Source: Romboutsia ilealis
Lineage (GTDB): Bacteria; Bacillota; Clostridia; Peptostreptococcales; Peptostreptococcaceae
Direction: 5' to 3'
Assembly: GCF_900015215.1 (NCBI RefSeq)
Contig: NZ_LN555523.1
Span: forward strand, 1,287,481 to 1,351,480
DNA: 64,000 bases
The position numbers and the translations under genes are program-made. Shown one piece after another: positions 45,251-55,809 of the stretch (position 1 is its first letter; each line of letters opens with the position of its first letter). The notes beneath the pieces were generated by a model, which saw only the letters and a program-made list of their open reading frames with translations, did no database searches and was not told the DNA's origin.

Positions 45251-45294
45251 AAAAATAGTGTGGCTTATAAAATCCTTAAGTCACACTATTTTTA
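45251..45294 (+). terminator. Terminator of the membrane protein gene
   Basis: AAAAATAGTGTG-CTTA pairs with TAAG-CACACTATTTTT. Confidence 0.85.
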
Positions 45295-45409
45295 ATATTA
45301 TTTCACACATCAATTATTTTGATTATCAAAAAATCATTTACTTTATGCCTATCTCGTGATACTATAATATTACTTATGTTATTCAAGGTATTTGGAGGAG
45401 TTGTAAATA

Positions 45410-46237
45410 ATGATAAAAATATTATGTGATAGTATAACAGATTTACCAATTGAAATAATAAAAAAATACAATATAGATATAGTTCCACTAACAGTTATAT
45501 TTAATGAAAAAGAATATTTAGACGGAGTTGATATAACTACTACAAAGTTTTATAAAATGCTTAAAGAAAATGGTACTATGCCTAAAACTTCACAAGCTAC
45601 ATATGCTCAATTTGTAAAATTCTTTGAAAAATATAAAGATGATGAAATTCTTTATCTTGCAGGTTCATCAGTTGCATCTGGAACTTACCAAAGTGCTGTA
45701 CTTGCAAAAAATGATTTTGATGCTAATATAACTATATTTGATACTTTCAATCTTTCTATAGGTTCTGGTCAATTAGTTATAAAAGCTTGTGAAATGGTCG
45801 AAAAAGGATTATCTGTTGATGAAATAGTAAAAAACTTAGAAAACCTTAAAAACGACATAGAAGTTATATTCTCTGTTGATACATTAGAGTACTTAAAAAA
45901 GGGTGGTAGAATATCATCTACTAAGGCAGCTCTTGGAAGTTTACTTAATATAAAGCCAATACTTACTATCAAAGATGGTTTAGTTGTTCAAAAATCCCAA
46001 GTAAGAGGTAAAAAACAAATATTCACTACCTTAGTAAATTCTTTAGTTGAAAAGTATGGAGATGACTTAACTAATAGAACTATTTTCCTTGGATATGGAG
46101 ATAATAAAGAAGATTTAAAAACACTAAGAGAAACTTTATTAAATCAAGCTAAAGTTAAAAATGTTTATGATGTTAATATAGGATGTGTTGTCTGTTCTCA
46201 CTCTGGCCCTAGAGTAATAGGAATATCTTGTATGTAA
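45410..46237 (+). CDS. DegV-family fatty acid-binding protein
   Basis: A 275-residue protein of the DegV/FakB type, which binds acyl chains for fatty acid kinase. The N-terminal CDSITDLP, the fatty-acid loop AGSSVASGTYQSA (about 84-96) and SVDTLEYLKKGGRISSTKA (about 155-173) are typical. GGAGG precedes the start. It is followed by repeat R5. No FakA gene is nearby. Confidence 0.94.
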   Translation: MIKILCDSITDLPIEIIKKYNIDIVPLTVIFNEKEYLDGVDITTTKFYKMLKENGTMPKTSQATYAQFVKFFEKYKDDEILYLAGSSVASGTYQSAVLAKNDFDANITIFDTFNLSIGSGQLVIKACEMVEKGLSVDEIVKNLENLKNDIEVIFSVDTLEYLKKGGRISSTKAALGSLLNIKPILTIKDGLVVQKSQVRGKKQIFTTLVNSLVEKYGDDLTNRTIFLGYGDNKEDLKTLRETLLNQAKVKNVYDVNIGCVVCSHSGPRVIGISCM

Positions 46238-46244
46238 TCTAAAT

Positions 46245-46310
46245 TTCACTTTGCTTAAACGGTGTATCGGCAAGCTATCTTTTTTCATCCGTTGCTCAAA
46301 ATATTATTTA
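46245..46310 (+). repeat. Dispersed intergenic repeat, copy R5 (degraded)
   Basis: CGGTGTATCGGCAAGC and TCATCCGTTGCTCAAAAT match the left section of R3 with deletions. It lies between the DegV stop and a terminator. Confidence 0.65.
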
Positions 46311-46313
46311 TAA

Positions 46314-46350
46314 TAAAAAGTAGCTTACAATTAATAAGCTACTTTTTATT
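46314..46350. terminator. Bidirectional terminator between convergent genes
   Basis: AAAAAGTAGCTTA pairs with TAAGCTACTTTTT. It serves degV and the 3D-domain gene. Confidence 0.85.
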
Positions 46351-46385
46351 ATTTGCTAAAATATATTTTATATTAATATTCTATA

Positions 46386-47006
46386 TTATTTTAATACATA
46401 GATAGTAATATTTTTTACTCCCCACTCGTTGCACTTTGCTTCACTAGACATAAATATATCTATTCTATTTCCTTTTATAGCACTTCCACAATCTTCAGCT
46501 GTAAACACATTATCAAACTCAGGTATATAAACTTTTGAACCATAAGGTATTACACTTGGATCAACCGCTATAGTCGTACCTTCTATAGGTACAATCCCTG
46601 TAGATGTTATAGTATCTCCCGCATAAGCTGTAGCCTTAACATCTAAGCTTATTATATTGCTTTCATCAATATTAGAAACATCTACAATTTTATTACCAGT
46701 AGTTATATATTTTGTATAGACATATCCTACTGTATCATTTATTTTTATCTTACTCCAATCATCTTCACAACTTAATATAGTTACGCTAGTGTTTTTATCT
46801 AATACTTTATATATATCTGAATTTGTTGATGCTTCTTTACGGAAGTTAACGCTGTCTGAATTTACGTATCCATTATTATATGTTAATTTTTGTTGATTAC
46901 TATTTTCTGTACTACCTTTGTCACTTGTTGTATTTGCAAAGGCTAATGTATTAAAGCCTAACATAAAAGTTATAGCAAGTGTAGACATTATTAATTTTAT
47001 TTTCAT
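46386..47006 (-). CDS. Secreted SH3b and 3D-domain protein
   Basis: A 206-residue exported protein. A signal peptide ends near residue 25 (LAFANT). One SH3b domain spans about 45-100 (SVNFRKEASTNSDIY and VGYVYTKYI). The C-terminal 3D domain (about 125-206) has the three conserved Asp in AVDPS, AEDCG and RIDIF, related to MltA-type lytic transglycosylases. It probably cleaves or remodels peptidoglycan. GGAGGG lies upstream of the start. Architecture resembles Bacillus YocH and Rpf-like proteins. Confidence 0.92.
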   Translation of the reverse strand: MKIKLIMSTLAITFMLGFNTLAFANTTSDKGSTENSNQQKLTYNNGYVNSDSVNFRKEASTNSDIYKVLDKNTSVTILSCEDDWSKIKINDTVGYVYTKYITTGNKIVDVSNIDESNIISLDVKATAYAGDTITSTGIVPIEGTTIAVDPSVIPYGSKVYIPEFDNVFTAEDCGSAIKGNRIDIFMSSEAKCNEWGVKNITIYVLK

Positions 47007-47478
47007 AATAATCCCTCCAAATCTTTTGTTACCGTTTTGTTACTTTTAGTATATCGTAAAATCTAGGTTAAGTCTTAAAAAACGTAAAATTACATTTATT
47101 TACTACTTATTACACTTATTTCTATTGTAATTTTTCTATATAAGTTTTTCCTTATGTATCAATGCCTTCCCCCTTTCTTAAATCTCTTTTTCTTTATGAT
47201 TTTTAAATTCAAACTATATTTTTATAGTAAAAATAAACTAAATTTATATAATAAGTTAAAAATATCTTCCACAAAAGTAAAAAATTCCTCTTAGTTAAAA
47301 GAGAAATTTACCTTTATTTATTATTTATTTTTCATTTACATACTTTAATTATTTAAATAATTTTATCTATTGCGCTAATAATTTTACTAAGCATATTAAA
47401 ATTATTATAATAAGAAATAACCTCATTTAATCATATCATAAATTTAAATTTTAATTAATTAAATGGAGCTATTATGAT
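47007..47478. other. Gene-free stretch with MITE remnant M4
   Basis: Mostly AT-rich. At 47365-47410 CTATTGCGCTAATAATTTTA and CTAAGCATATTAAAATT resemble the M2 end CTGTTGTGCTAGTTATTTTA and TAAACATAATTGAAATT, so this is a decayed single end of the MITE-like family. Confidence 0.5.
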
Positions 47479-48111
47479 TTATAATTTTTTTATAATTTTA
47501 GCCGGAGTTCCTTCCATAATACAATTATCTCCTACATCTTCTATTACTATTGATGCGTTTTTAACTATACTTTTTTTACCTATTGAAATCTTTGCTATTA
47601 CTAAAACATCTCTGCCTATCTTAGTTAATGAATCTACCTTTACTTGCTTACCTAAGGCAGTTGATTGTAATAAATTAACATAGTCTTCAACTATCACTTC
47701 TTCATCTATTATACATCCATGATTAACTATTACATAATTACCTATTTTAGTATTATCATTTATAACAGCTTCATCCATTATTATACTTCCTTTACCTATA
47801 GATACATTCTTACCTATTTTCGCTTTAGGATGAATAATTGTGTAATAATCAAATTCCTTAAATTTATCTGATATTTCTTGTCTAGTCTTATTATTTTTTA
47901 TAGCTATTATAAAGCTAGTATCTTCATCATTATACAAACTAGCATTTTCTATTTTATCTAGTATTTTATATCCTTTTATCTCAGTTTTTTCTTCATTATT
48001 ATCTACTATACCCTTTATACTTATTTCTTCACCAGATTTTATAAGAGCTTCTATACATTTAATAACTCTACGAGCATATACATCTGAGCCTATAATTACT
48101 AAATTTGTCAT
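47479..48111 (-). CDS. NeuD/PglD-like sugar O- or N-acetyltransferase
   Basis: A 210-residue protein with an N-terminal Rossmann-like domain (NLVIIGSDVYARRVIKCIEA and on to about 85) and a C-terminal left-handed beta-helix with hexapeptide repeats (IGKNVSIGKG, IGNYVIVNHG, GTPAKIIKKL). This is the layout of NeuD, PglD and VioB transferases, which acetylate nucleotide sugars or sialic acid. The catalytic His appears in NHGCIIDE. It stands alone, without other glycan genes nearby. Its substrate is unknown. Confidence 0.9.
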   Translation of the reverse strand: MTNLVIIGSDVYARRVIKCIEALIKSGEEISIKGIVDNNEEKTEIKGYKILDKIENASLYNDEDTSFIIAIKNNKTRQEISDKFKEFDYYTIIHPKAKIGKNVSIGKGSIIMDEAVINDNTKIGNYVIVNHGCIIDEEVIVEDYVNLLQSTALGKQVKVDSLTKIGRDVLVIAKISIGKKSIVKNASIVIEDVGDNCIMEGTPAKIIKKL

Positions 48112-48343
48112 ATACTATACCTCCTTGATGTATTTTAATTAATTACTATTTTTTTCGACTTTATAATAAAAAAATACTCAATTTTACTTTATTTTATTCT
48201 TTTAAAATATATTATGTTACTTATTATATATAAGTTCTATTCATAGTTTTTAAAGATTATAATTTTTTGCACTTATATAGTTATGAATATTCCCTCTATT
48301 CAGAGATTAACTTTCTTTTTCATATTATAGTTTTCTTATATAT

Positions 48344-48379
48344 AAAAAAGAAGGTTATCCTTAGGCAACCTTCTTTTTT
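48344..48379 (-). terminator. Terminator of the urease operon
   Basis: AAAAAAGAAGGTT pairs with AACCTTCTTTTTT around CCTTAGG, about 35 bases after ureD. It marks the 3' end of the operon. Confidence 0.85.
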
Positions 48380-48412
48380 AATAATTTAATTTAACAGATT
48401 CAATTATATTAT

Positions 48413-49213
48413 TTAATTTATATCTAAATTCATTAAGTATTCACTTATTTTATCACTAACTTGTATTAATTTATCTGAATTGTATCCAAGTATCTTAATA
48501 CTTATATAATTATATTGAGTAATAGAGGCTGCTCCCTCAACATCACTATTTTTTAAAATTTCTCTAATAGTATTTAAAACTTCATTATTATTTGTAAAGT
48601 TTGCTATCAGTATATTTGCAAAATGAGTATATCCTTCGTACATTCCAAAATTCTCTATATCCATCTCTTTTGGATTATAATTAGTATTGTCTACATATAC
48701 GAGCTTATTATCGTATTCAACTTCTACATATGATTTATAATATTTGTATTTAAACTTTTCACCATGTGCTACTCTTCCACAATTTATAATATCCATAAAT
48801 ATCAACTTAGATGATGAATCTTCAAGTTTTATATTTATATTACTTTTAAAAGCAGAGTCTTTAAAAGGAATTGTAGGAAGTAAATTATATCTAAAAAAAC
48901 TATTTTTTCCTATATATATATTACATTCTCTTTTTGCCTCGTCTTCTATCATAGTGTGTATTTTTTCAAAAGACTGTGAAGTAAGCTCCATCTTAGTATT
49001 ATCACCTAAAGTTATATCATACTCTTGAACATCTCCATCCATAGTACCTGCTGAAGATGACATAATTATAACCTTTATAAAATCATCACTTTTATAAAAT
49101 GGTGGAGCAACCTTAAATGGTGAAGTAAAATAAACATCATCAAGTATAGTTTTACCATTTTTATTTAATGTTCTTATCTTTACCCTTGAAATTTCTGCAT
49201 ATTTATTACTCAT
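48413..49213 (-). CDS. ureD: Urease accessory protein UreD/UreH
   Basis: A 266-residue chaperone that binds apo-urease and, with UreF and UreG, delivers nickel. The UreD pattern is visible in [10 protein letters not shown], the [12 protein letters not shown] segment and ADNYNP-like [10 protein letters not shown]. It is the last gene of the operon and overlaps ureG by 8 bases, which indicates coupled translation. Length is normal. Placement at the operon end is common in Gram-positive urease clusters. Confidence 0.95.
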   Translation of the reverse strand: MSNKYAEISRVKIRTLNKNGKTILDDVYFTSPFKVAPPFYKSDDFIKVIIMSSSAGTMDGDVQEYDITLGDNTKMELTSQSFEKIHTMIEDEAKRECNIYIGKNSFFRYNLLPTIPFKDSAFKSNINIKLEDSSSKLIFMDIINCGRVAHGEKFKYKYYKSYVEVEYDNKLVYVDNTNYNPKEMDIENFGMYEGYTHFANILIANFTNNNEVLNTIREILKNSDVEGAASITQYNYISIKILGYNSDKLIQVSDKISEYLMNLDIN

Positions 49214-49826
49214 ACTGCTTTAACCCTTCTAATAATACATTAGATTTTATCCAATCTACAACATCATTTACTCCTTCCATTCCTCTAATATTAGTGAATA
49301 TGAAAGGTTTATCGTCTCTCATTTTCTTTGAGTCTCTTTCCATTACAGAAAGATCTGCTCCAACATATGGTGCTAAATCAATCTTATTTATCACTAATAA
49401 GTCAGAACGTGTTATTCCAGGACCACCTTTTCTAGGGATTTTATCTCCTTCAGCTACATCTATTACAAATATTGTAGCATCTGACAATTCTGGACTAAAT
49501 GTTGCTGATAAGTTGTCTCCTCCACTTTCTATAAATATTATATCAAGATCTGGAAATTTATTAGCTAATTCATCAACTGCTTCTAAATTCATAGAAGCAT
49601 CTTCTCTAATTGCAGTATGAGGACATCCTCCAGTTTCAACACCAACTATTCGCTCTATTGGTAGTATCGAGTTTTTATGTAAAAACTCTGCATCTTCTTT
49701 TGTATATATATCATTAGTTATTACACCGATGCTATAATCCTTTGACATCACTCTTATTAATTTTTCTATTAAAGCAGTTTTACCAGAACCTACAGGTCCC
49801 GCTACTCCTATTTTTACGTAAGAAAT
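49206..49826 (-). CDS. ureG: Urease accessory GTPase UreG, apparently with an ATT start codon
   Basis: The nickel-insertion GTPase. The coding frame extends upstream of its first ATG (49751) to include the essential P-loop GPVGSGKT, and reads (I/M)[18 protein letters not shown]. Between the in-frame stop and the P-loop there is no ATG, GTG or TTG. GGAGG lies 7 bases ahead of an ATT at 49826, so ATT is the likely start, giving 206 residues, the usual UreG length. Also visible are [20 protein letters not shown] and [10 protein letters not shown]. It starts 18 bases after ureF. Confidence 0.93.
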   Translation of the reverse strand: MSYVKIGVAGPVGSGKTALIEKLIRVMSKDYSIGVITNDIYTKEDAEFLHKNSILPIERIVGVETGGCPHTAIREDASMNLEAVDELANKFPDLDIIFIESGGDNLSATFSPELSDATIFVIDVAEGDKIPRKGGPGITRSDLLVINKIDLAPYVGADLSVMERDSKKMRDDKPFIFTNIRGMEGVNDVVDWIKSNVLLEGLKQYE

Positions 49827-49844
49827 AAAAATCCCTCCATTTCA

Positions 49845-50546
49845 TTATGACATATAAAGTCTTGAGTAAAGATTTTCATGTTGCATACATCTTATATCAA
49901 ATCCTGGTGTTGATAAACATAAATCATCTATTGTTAATTCATCTAATTTATTAATTACTTCTTCAAATATATCGTATGATTTATAAAGTAATTGCTGACC
50001 TTGAGTTTGGCTAAGAGGAATACTTTTTACACAATTTGTAATTGTTGATGAGGTATAAGAGTATAAAAATCCATCTATCGCTCTTTCTCTTTCAATCCCT
50101 ACTGACTGGCAAAATACTCCATATGCAACTGTATGCGTAGGTAAATTATCTTTACTTTTACTTACATAATCTATAAAGTTATTATTTTTATAATCAATAT
50201 CTGTACTCATTAATGTTTTTATAAATCTTGAGCCTAATTTTTGACTTGCTAATCTTATTTCTTTAGGTGATTTACTTGCATTTAATATATTATCTAATCT
50301 TATTAATTTATCTAAACGCTCTTTATCTGCATATTCATATGATAAATTTATAGCCAACAATTCACTATATAAGAAGTTAGATTTTAAATTACACTTTAAA
50401 TATTCAAATGCTGTATCTACATTTGTAACTAACTTCTTTTGTATATATGTTTCAAGCCCATATGAATGACTATATGCTCCTATTGGAAATAAAGAATCAT
50501 TTATTTGAAATAACATAAATAAATTTTTATCTATAGAACTTTTCAT
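49845..50546 (-). CDS. ureF: Urease accessory protein UreF
   Basis: A 233-residue all-helical protein that bridges UreD and UreG in the nickel-loading complex. The conserved N-terminal DSLFPIGAYSHSYGLETYIQ and C-terminal helices with PLSQTQGQQLL are intact. It lies between ureE and ureG with short gaps. A ribosome site GGGATAT-rich region is weak but position and family length (about 220-230) support the start. Confidence 0.96.
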   Translation of the reverse strand: MKSSIDKNLFMLFQINDSLFPIGAYSHSYGLETYIQKKLVTNVDTAFEYLKCNLKSNFLYSELLAINLSYEYADKERLDKLIRLDNILNASKSPKEIRLASQKLGSRFIKTLMSTDIDYKNNNFIDYVSKSKDNLPTHTVAYGVFCQSVGIERERAIDGFLYSYTSSTITNCVKSIPLSQTQGQQLLYKSYDIFEEVINKLDELTIDDLCLSTPGFDIRCMQHENLYSRLYMS

Positions 50547-50569
50547 GTGTATATCCCTTCATTAATATT

Positions 50570-51040
50570 TTAATGATGATGTGAATTTATAGATGATGAT
50601 ATACTTTTATTAAAATCAAATTGAACTTCTTCTACTGTAACACTTGCTCCTATTTTTTCTAGCATTTCCTTCATTGGCTCACTGTATATTGTTATAAACT
50701 CATTGTGACTACTTCCTTCAAATAAAGTAGCATGTCTATTACCTATTTCATAACAAACCTTTGGAACTAAATGAGTATTATCAACTTTAACAACTAATGC
50801 TTTATCTTTAGGAATATTAACAGCTATAACATTGTCTTCATTTATAGCTAGTATGTCACCTTGACGAAGCCCTCTTGTTAATATATCATTATCTAGTTTT
50901 ATACCCACCTCAATTCCACTTTGGCTAGTTTTCCTATGAAGCTTTTTAAATGCTTCATGCCACTCTATATCTACATAATCAATATTACTATTTTTAAATT
51001 GTTCATCATTTATATTTCCAATTACTTTTTCAACTAACAT
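50570..51040 (-). CDS. ureE: Urease accessory nickel chaperone UreE
   Basis: A 156-residue nickel-binding dimer protein. The N-terminal domain (to about 75) and the C-terminal metal domain with CYEIGNRHATLFEGSSHNEF are present; the central His in GNRHA is the dimer-interface nickel ligand. It ends in a short HHH tail after SINS, a reduced version of the His-rich tail seen in enteric UreE. GGAG-like sequence precedes the ATG. It sits between ureI and ureF. Confidence 0.95.
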   Translation of the reverse strand: MLVEKVIGNINDEQFKNSNIDYVDIEWHEAFKKLHRKTSQSGIEVGIKLDNDILTRGLRQGDILAINEDNVIAVNIPKDKALVVKVDNTHLVPKVCYEIGNRHATLFEGSSHNEFITIYSEPMKEMLEKIGASVTVEEVQFDFNKSISSSINSHHH

Positions 51041-51056
51041 ATACGCTCCTATTTAT

Positions 51057-51566
51057 TTACCATAAATTTGTTAAAATTAAAAATCCTGGTATCCATGCTG
51101 TAAATATACCTTCAAATATAGCTAAGTAAGGTACAAACTTTAATTCTTTCTTTAATACATTTTCTATGAAACCTGTTAGCCATAAAATACCCCATAGTAT
51201 CCAAATTATAGCCATTTTCCAGTCTCCATTTATATAAAAATCTATCCAAGCTGCTGGTATAGTATTAATTGCAACAAATAAACTATACCAACCATATAAT
51301 CTATTATCTAAGTTAAATATAGAGTTTACAGCTACAAATAAATATGTAAATCCAAATAATAAGCCTGTAGCTGCTGAATAAAAATCACCTACATCATCTA
51401 TTAATATAAAGTCTCCATGTACTATAGTTATAATATTAATAATTATAGACAATAAACCTACAAAAACATTCATTACTGCTGCTGATTTAGAATCAATATT
51501 AGTGATTCTTGCTATACCGTTATTTATTAATACTATTCCTACATATAATAAAACTACTCCTAGCAT
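51057..51566 (-). CDS. ureI: AmiS/UreI-family urea channel
   Basis: A 169-residue membrane protein with six helices, related to the acid-gated urea channel of Helicobacter and to AmiS. Conserved segments include YVGIVLINNG, FSFTYLFV-like LLFGFTYLFVAVN and a C-terminal GIFTAWIPGFLI. It lies between ureC and ureE, 18 bases after ureC, so urea entry is made together with the enzyme. Channel gating cannot be judged from sequence. Confidence 0.93.
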   Translation of the reverse strand: MLGVVLLYVGIVLINNGIARITNIDSKSAAVMNVFVGLLSIIINIITIVHGDFILIDDVGDFYSAATGLLFGFTYLFVAVNSIFNLDNRLYGWYSLFVAINTIPAAWIDFYINGDWKMAIIWILWGILWLTGFIENVLKKELKFVPYLAIFEGIFTAWIPGFLILTNLW

Positions 51567-51584
51567 TTTATCTACCTTCTATCC

Positions 51585-53303
51585 TTAGAATAAGTTGTAT
51601 CTTTGAGCTAACGGCAATTCTTTTGCTGGCTCACAAGTTAATAAAACACCATCTGCTTTAACTTCATATGTTTCTGGATTTACTGTTATTTCTGGAGTCT
51701 GATCATTTAGCACCATATCTCTTTTTCCTATATTTCTACAGTTTTTAACTGGATAAACAGTCTTTTTAAGACCTAACTTTTCGTTTATTTTATTGTCATA
51801 TGATATTTTTGATACAAAAGTTAAACAGCTTTTATATTTAGCTTGTCCCTGGGCTCCAAACATAGGTCTATATATTACTGGTTGAGGAGTTGGTATTGAT
51901 GCATTAGGATCTCCCATTTTAGCAGCAGTTATCATTCCACCTTTTATTATCATCTCTGGTTTTACTCCAAAGTAAGCATTATTCCATACTACTAAATCTG
52001 CAAATTTACCAACTTCAATAGAGCCTATATAATCAGAAACTCCTTGTGCTATAGCTGGATTTATAGTGTATTTTGCTATATATCTTCTAGCTCTAAAGTT
52101 ATCATTGTCTCCCTTTTCTTCCTTTAATGGGCCACGTTGTACCTTCATTTTATGAGCAGTTTGCCAAGTACGAGTTATAACTTCTCCAACTCTACCCATA
52201 GCTTGAGAATCAGAACTCATTATACTAAATACTCCCATGTCGTGAAGTACGTCTTCTGCCGCTATTGTTTCTGGTCTTATTCTTGAATCTGCAAATGCAA
52301 CGTCTTCCTCTATTTTTTTATCTAGATGGTGACAAACCATTAGCATATCTAAATGTTCATCTATTGTATTTACAGTGTATGGCATAGTTGGGTTTGTTGA
52401 TGCTGGTAATACATTTCCAAAAGCAGCTGCTTTTATTATGTCAGGTGAATGACCTCCTCCTGCACCTTCTGTATGGAATGTATGTATAGTTCTTCCAGCG
52501 ATTGCTTCTATTGTATCTTCTATATATCCAGCTTCATTTAATGTATCTGTATGTATTGCAACTTGCACATCATATTCTTCAGCTACATTTAAGCAAGTAT
52601 CAATTACCGCTGGAGTTGCTCCCCAGTCTTCATGTATTTTAAGTCCAACTGCTCCTGCTAATATTTGTTCTGCTAAAGCTGAGTTTGTTGAACAGTTTCC
52701 TTTACCATAAAACCCTAAGTTCATTGGATACTCTTCTGCTGCTTCAAGCATTCTCTCCATATTCCAAGGACCAGGTGTACATGTAGTAGCATTACTACCA
52801 TCTGATGGACCTACTCCACCACCTATCATAGTTGTTACACCACTATATAGTGCTGTATCTATTTGTTGTGGAGATATAAAGTGTATGTGAGTGTCTATAC
52901 CTCCAGCAGTAACTATTGCACCTTCTGCAGAAAGAGCTTCTGTAGATGCCCCAACTACCATATTATGATCTACTCCATCCATAATATCAGGATTTCCTGC
53001 TTTACCTATTCCAACTATTTTTCCATCTTTTATACCAATATCAGCCTTAACAATCCCCCAGTAATCAAGTATTAATGCGTTAGTTATTACTAAGTCTAAA
53101 TCTCCACCTTTACTAGTTCCTGTAGCTGATTGACCCATACCATTTCTAAGACTTTTTCCACCACCAAATTTACATTCATCTCCATAAACTGTGTAGTCTT
53201 TTTCTACTTCTATAAATAAATCTGTATCTCCAAGTCTTACTTTATCTCCAACTGTTGGACCATACATTGATATATACTTACCTGCTTCTATTTTTTGACT
53301 CAT
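51585..53303 (-). CDS. ureC: Urease alpha subunit
   Basis: The catalytic subunit, 572 residues from ATG 53303, with AGGTAGGTG upstream (an in-frame GTG lies 9 bases before). Nickel ligands His139 and His141 (GGIDTHIHF), carbamylated Lys222 (GLKIHEDWG), His251, His277 and Asp365 are all present, as is the flap CHH at 324-326. It hydrolyses urea to ammonia and carbamate. All active-site residues are intact, so functional urease is expected. Confidence 0.98.
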   Translation of the reverse strand: MSQKIEAGKYISMYGPTVGDKVRLGDTDLFIEVEKDYTVYGDECKFGGGKSLRNGMGQSATGTSKGGDLDLVITNALILDYWGIVKADIGIKDGKIVGIGKAGNPDIMDGVDHNMVVGASTEALSAEGAIVTAGGIDTHIHFISPQQIDTALYSGVTTMIGGGVGPSDGSNATTCTPGPWNMERMLEAAEEYPMNLGFYGKGNCSTNSALAEQILAGAVGLKIHEDWGATPAVIDTCLNVAEEYDVQVAIHTDTLNEAGYIEDTIEAIAGRTIHTFHTEGAGGGHSPDIIKAAAFGNVLPASTNPTMPYTVNTIDEHLDMLMVCHHLDKKIEEDVAFADSRIRPETIAAEDVLHDMGVFSIMSSDSQAMGRVGEVITRTWQTAHKMKVQRGPLKEEKGDNDNFRARRYIAKYTINPAIAQGVSDYIGSIEVGKFADLVVWNNAYFGVKPEMIIKGGMITAAKMGDPNASIPTPQPVIYRPMFGAQGQAKYKSCLTFVSKISYDNKINEKLGLKKTVYPVKNCRNIGKRDMVLNDQTPEITVNPETYEVKADGVLLTCEPAKELPLAQRYNLF

Positions 53304-53320
53304 ATTTATCACCTACCTTA

Positions 53321-53692
53321 TTATTTAATAAATCCTTTTATTTTTGCATTATCTAACGATCTTTTTATAGTAGTGTCATTTATTTGTGCTTCTGTCAATC
53401 CATTAAACCCAAATACTCTTTGACTACCACCAAACATTACTAAGTTTACTTCTTTTTCTTCTCCTGGCTCAAATCTAACCGATGTTCCTGCTGCTATATC
53501 TAGATGCATACCATAGGCTTTTTCTCTATCTAATTTCAATGCTTTATTAACTTCAAAAAAATGATAATGAGATCCAACTTGTATAGCTCTATCTCCCGTA
53601 TTTGCGACTTTCAAAGTTATTGAATTTCTACCTTCATTTATAGTTATTTCTTTTCTAGCTGGTTTTATTTCTCCTGGTACCATAATTTTCAC
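53321..53692 (-). CDS. ureB: Urease beta subunit
   Basis: A 123-residue beta subunit with [19 protein letters not shown] at the N-terminus, [14 protein letters not shown] in the core and [13 protein letters not shown]. It packs against UreC and UreA in the (ABC)3 enzyme. Separate small ureA and ureB genes are the usual bacterial form, unlike the fused Helicobacter subunit. AGAGGTG precedes the start, and it lies 6 bases after ureA. Confidence 0.97.
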   Translation of the reverse strand: MKIMVPGEIKPARKEITINEGRNSITLKVANTGDRAIQVGSHYHFFEVNKALKLDREKAYGMHLDIAAGTSVRFEPGEEKEVNLVMFGGSQRVFGFNGLTEAQINDTTIKRSLDNAKIKGFIK

Positions 53693-53698
53693 CTCTTT

Positions 53699-54001
53699 TT
53701 ATTGAATTGGATTGTGTACAGTTACTAATTTAGTTCCATCTGGAAATGTTGCTTCAATTTGAACTTCATGTAAAACTTCAGCAACTCCTTCCATAACATC
53801 CTCTTTAGTAAGCATTTTTGTTCCTAAGTTCATTAACTCTGGTACTGACTTTCCTTCTCTTGCCAATTCTAAAAGTTCAGATGATATAAGTGCAGTTGAC
53901 TCTACAAAGTTTAATTTTATCCCTCTATTTTTTCTGTCTTTTGCTAATTCTCCCGCACAGTGTAATATTAATTTTTCAATTTCTTTAGGTGTTAATCTCA
54001 T
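53699..54001 (-). CDS. ureA: Urease gamma subunit
   Basis: A 100-residue gamma subunit beginning [11 protein letters not shown] and ending VTVHNPIQ, full length and typical throughout ([32 protein letters not shown]). It is the first gene of the leftward ureABCIEFGD operon. GGAGGC precedes the ATG. The 265-base leader up to the decayed transporter holds no recognised regulator site, only a faint trace of the dispersed repeat near 54105-54120 (ACAACGTGTCG). Confidence 0.97.
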   Translation of the reverse strand: MRLTPKEIEKLILHCAGELAKDRKNRGIKLNFVESTALISSELLELAREGKSVPELMNLGTKMLTKEDVMEGVAEVLHEVQIEATFPDGTKLVTVHNPIQ

Positions 54002-54266
54002 AAATGCCTCCTTTTATTGGAATTTTTTACAAATTAATTATTTACAATTTTCAGTTTATTTATTCTAATTTTCAACTCAATTAATTACAATAATAAAAAA
54101 TTTTTTGCTTTAACAACGTGTCGTCTAATATTTAAAAATGTATTTTTTAATTTTTATTTGATAGTAAAATTTATTTAATTTGCATTACAAAATCAAAATA
54201 TGAAAAGCTATTAAGTATAAATTTATATTTATAGTTTTTAAATCTGATTGAATAGAGTGAAAAAAA

Positions 54267-54987
54267 ATGATTATTCATGGTGATATTGCATTTATGATTA
54301 TATCTACCGTTCTTGTTTTGATTATGATCCCAGGGTTAGCATTATTTTATAGAGGCTTAGTTGAGAGAAAAAAATTCTTTAACTATAATGTTCTAATGCT
54401 TTATCTCAATAGGTATTGTTACAGTTTTATTGATATTTGGTGAATTTGGCATGGTATTCGAAAGTGATATCAGTGGTGTTATTCTTTATGTATCAATTAA
54501 TATTCGCTATAATTACTACACCTTTTATGACAGGAGATTTTGCTAATAGAATTACTATTGTCAGATGGATAAAAGTATTAATAATACATATTACTGCAGG
54601 TTTTGGATGTGTAGCAGGCATACGCGTCTTAGGAAATAGGGCAGTAAAAAATGATAAAGAACCTTTTAACTTAGGTCTTGTTTCAGTAGGTGCTGGTATT
54701 TTACTATTTGGATGGTTTGTTTTTAATGCAGGTAGTTCATTGGCCGCAGCTGATACTTCAACTATAGTGTTTACAAATACAGGTGTTGCAGGTGTATTTG
54801 GTATGATTACATGGAGTATTTTTCACTATATAGAACATAAAAGATTTTCATTTTTAGAAATGATTTTAGGGCAGTCACTAGTCTTGTAACTATTACTCCA
54901 TGTGCGAGATATGTTACACAATATAGTTCAATATTTATAGGTATTTTAGGTGCCATAGTTTGTTTCTTCTTTGATTTAACCTCATAA
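54267..54987 (+). pseudogene. amt: Decayed ammonium transporter gene (amt)
   Basis: The start IIHGDIAFMIISTVLVLIMI with PGLALFYRGLVERK is clearly the N-terminus of Amt, but the frame shifts near 54400. Later frames give VLLIFGEFGMVFESD, then ADRITIVRW-like NRITIVRWIKV, VLGNRAVKNDK, FGWFVFNAGSSLAA and finally VTITPCARYV. At least two frameshifts and an internal deletion reduce about 400 codons to about 240. It lies divergent from the urease operon, whose product it would have carried. Confidence 0.9.
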
Positions 54988-55004
54988 TTTAATTATACAT
55001 AAAA

Positions 55005-55033
55005 AATACACCCTATTTAAGGGTGTGTATATA
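55005..55033 (-). terminator. Terminator of the rubrerythrin gene
   Basis: ATACACCC pairs with GGGTGTGTAT and is followed by TTTTTT on the minus strand. Confidence 0.8.
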
Positions 55034-55579
55034 TTAGTTATTAAAATGTCTTTGTAATAATCCTAAGAATGCTTTACCATGTCTAGCTTCATCTTTACAC
55101 ATTTCATGAACTGTATCATGTATTGCATCAAGACCTAACTCTTTAGCTTTCTTAGCTATCTTTAATTTACCTTCAGTTGCTCCGTATTCAGCTTCAACTC
55201 TTGCTTCTAAGTTAGCCTTAGTATCAGCTACTACTACTTCACCTAATAATTCAGCAAATTTAGCAGCATGTTCTGCTTCTTCAAATGCTATTCTTTGGTA
55301 AGCTTCAGCAACTTCTGGGTATCCTTCTCTATCAGCTTGTCTAGCCATTGCTAAGTACATTCCAACTTCTGTACATTCTCCAACAAAGTTTGCTCTTAAT
55401 CCTTCAAGTATTTCTTCATCTACACCTTGAGCTGCACCTATTCTGTGTTCATCAGCCCATTTTAATTCACCTTTCATTTCTTCAAACTTATCTGCCCCAA
55501 CCTTACATACTGGACAAACTTCTGGAGCAGTCTCCCCTTCATGTATATATCCACATACTGTACAAACGAATTTTTTCAT
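55034..55579 (-). CDS. Reverse rubrerythrin
   Basis: A 181-residue peroxide-scavenging protein of anaerobes. The rubredoxin domain is at the N-terminus (Cys6, Cys9, Cys22, Cys25), and the diiron four-helix domain follows with [34 protein letters not shown] and [13 protein letters not shown]. This reversed order defines RevRbr, an NADH-linked hydrogen peroxide and oxygen reductase component in clostridia. GGAGG precedes the start. Codon use is less AT-rich than neighbours, as expected for a highly expressed gene. Confidence 0.95.
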   Translation of the reverse strand: MKKFVCTVCGYIHEGETAPEVCPVCKVGADKFEEMKGELKWADEHRIGAAQGVDEEILEGLRANFVGECTEVGMYLAMARQADREGYPEVAEAYQRIAFEEAEHAAKFAELLGEVVVADTKANLEARVEAEYGATEGKLKIAKKAKELGLDAIHDTVHEMCKDEARHGKAFLGLLQRHFNN

Positions 55580-55809
55580 AATTATATTACCTCCAGCTAT
55601 TAATATTTTTATTGATAGTTTATTATGTTATATATATACCTAATAATTTCATTCTTAAACATTATTTTTTATATTTTGTACACTATTTACTTTATTAATG
55701 TATACAATATACTTAATTCATATTTATTTATAAAAATATAAAGTAATATATTTATAGTATTATTTTTAGTTTTATAATGTTGAATTATTATTAAAACATA
55801 TATATATTA

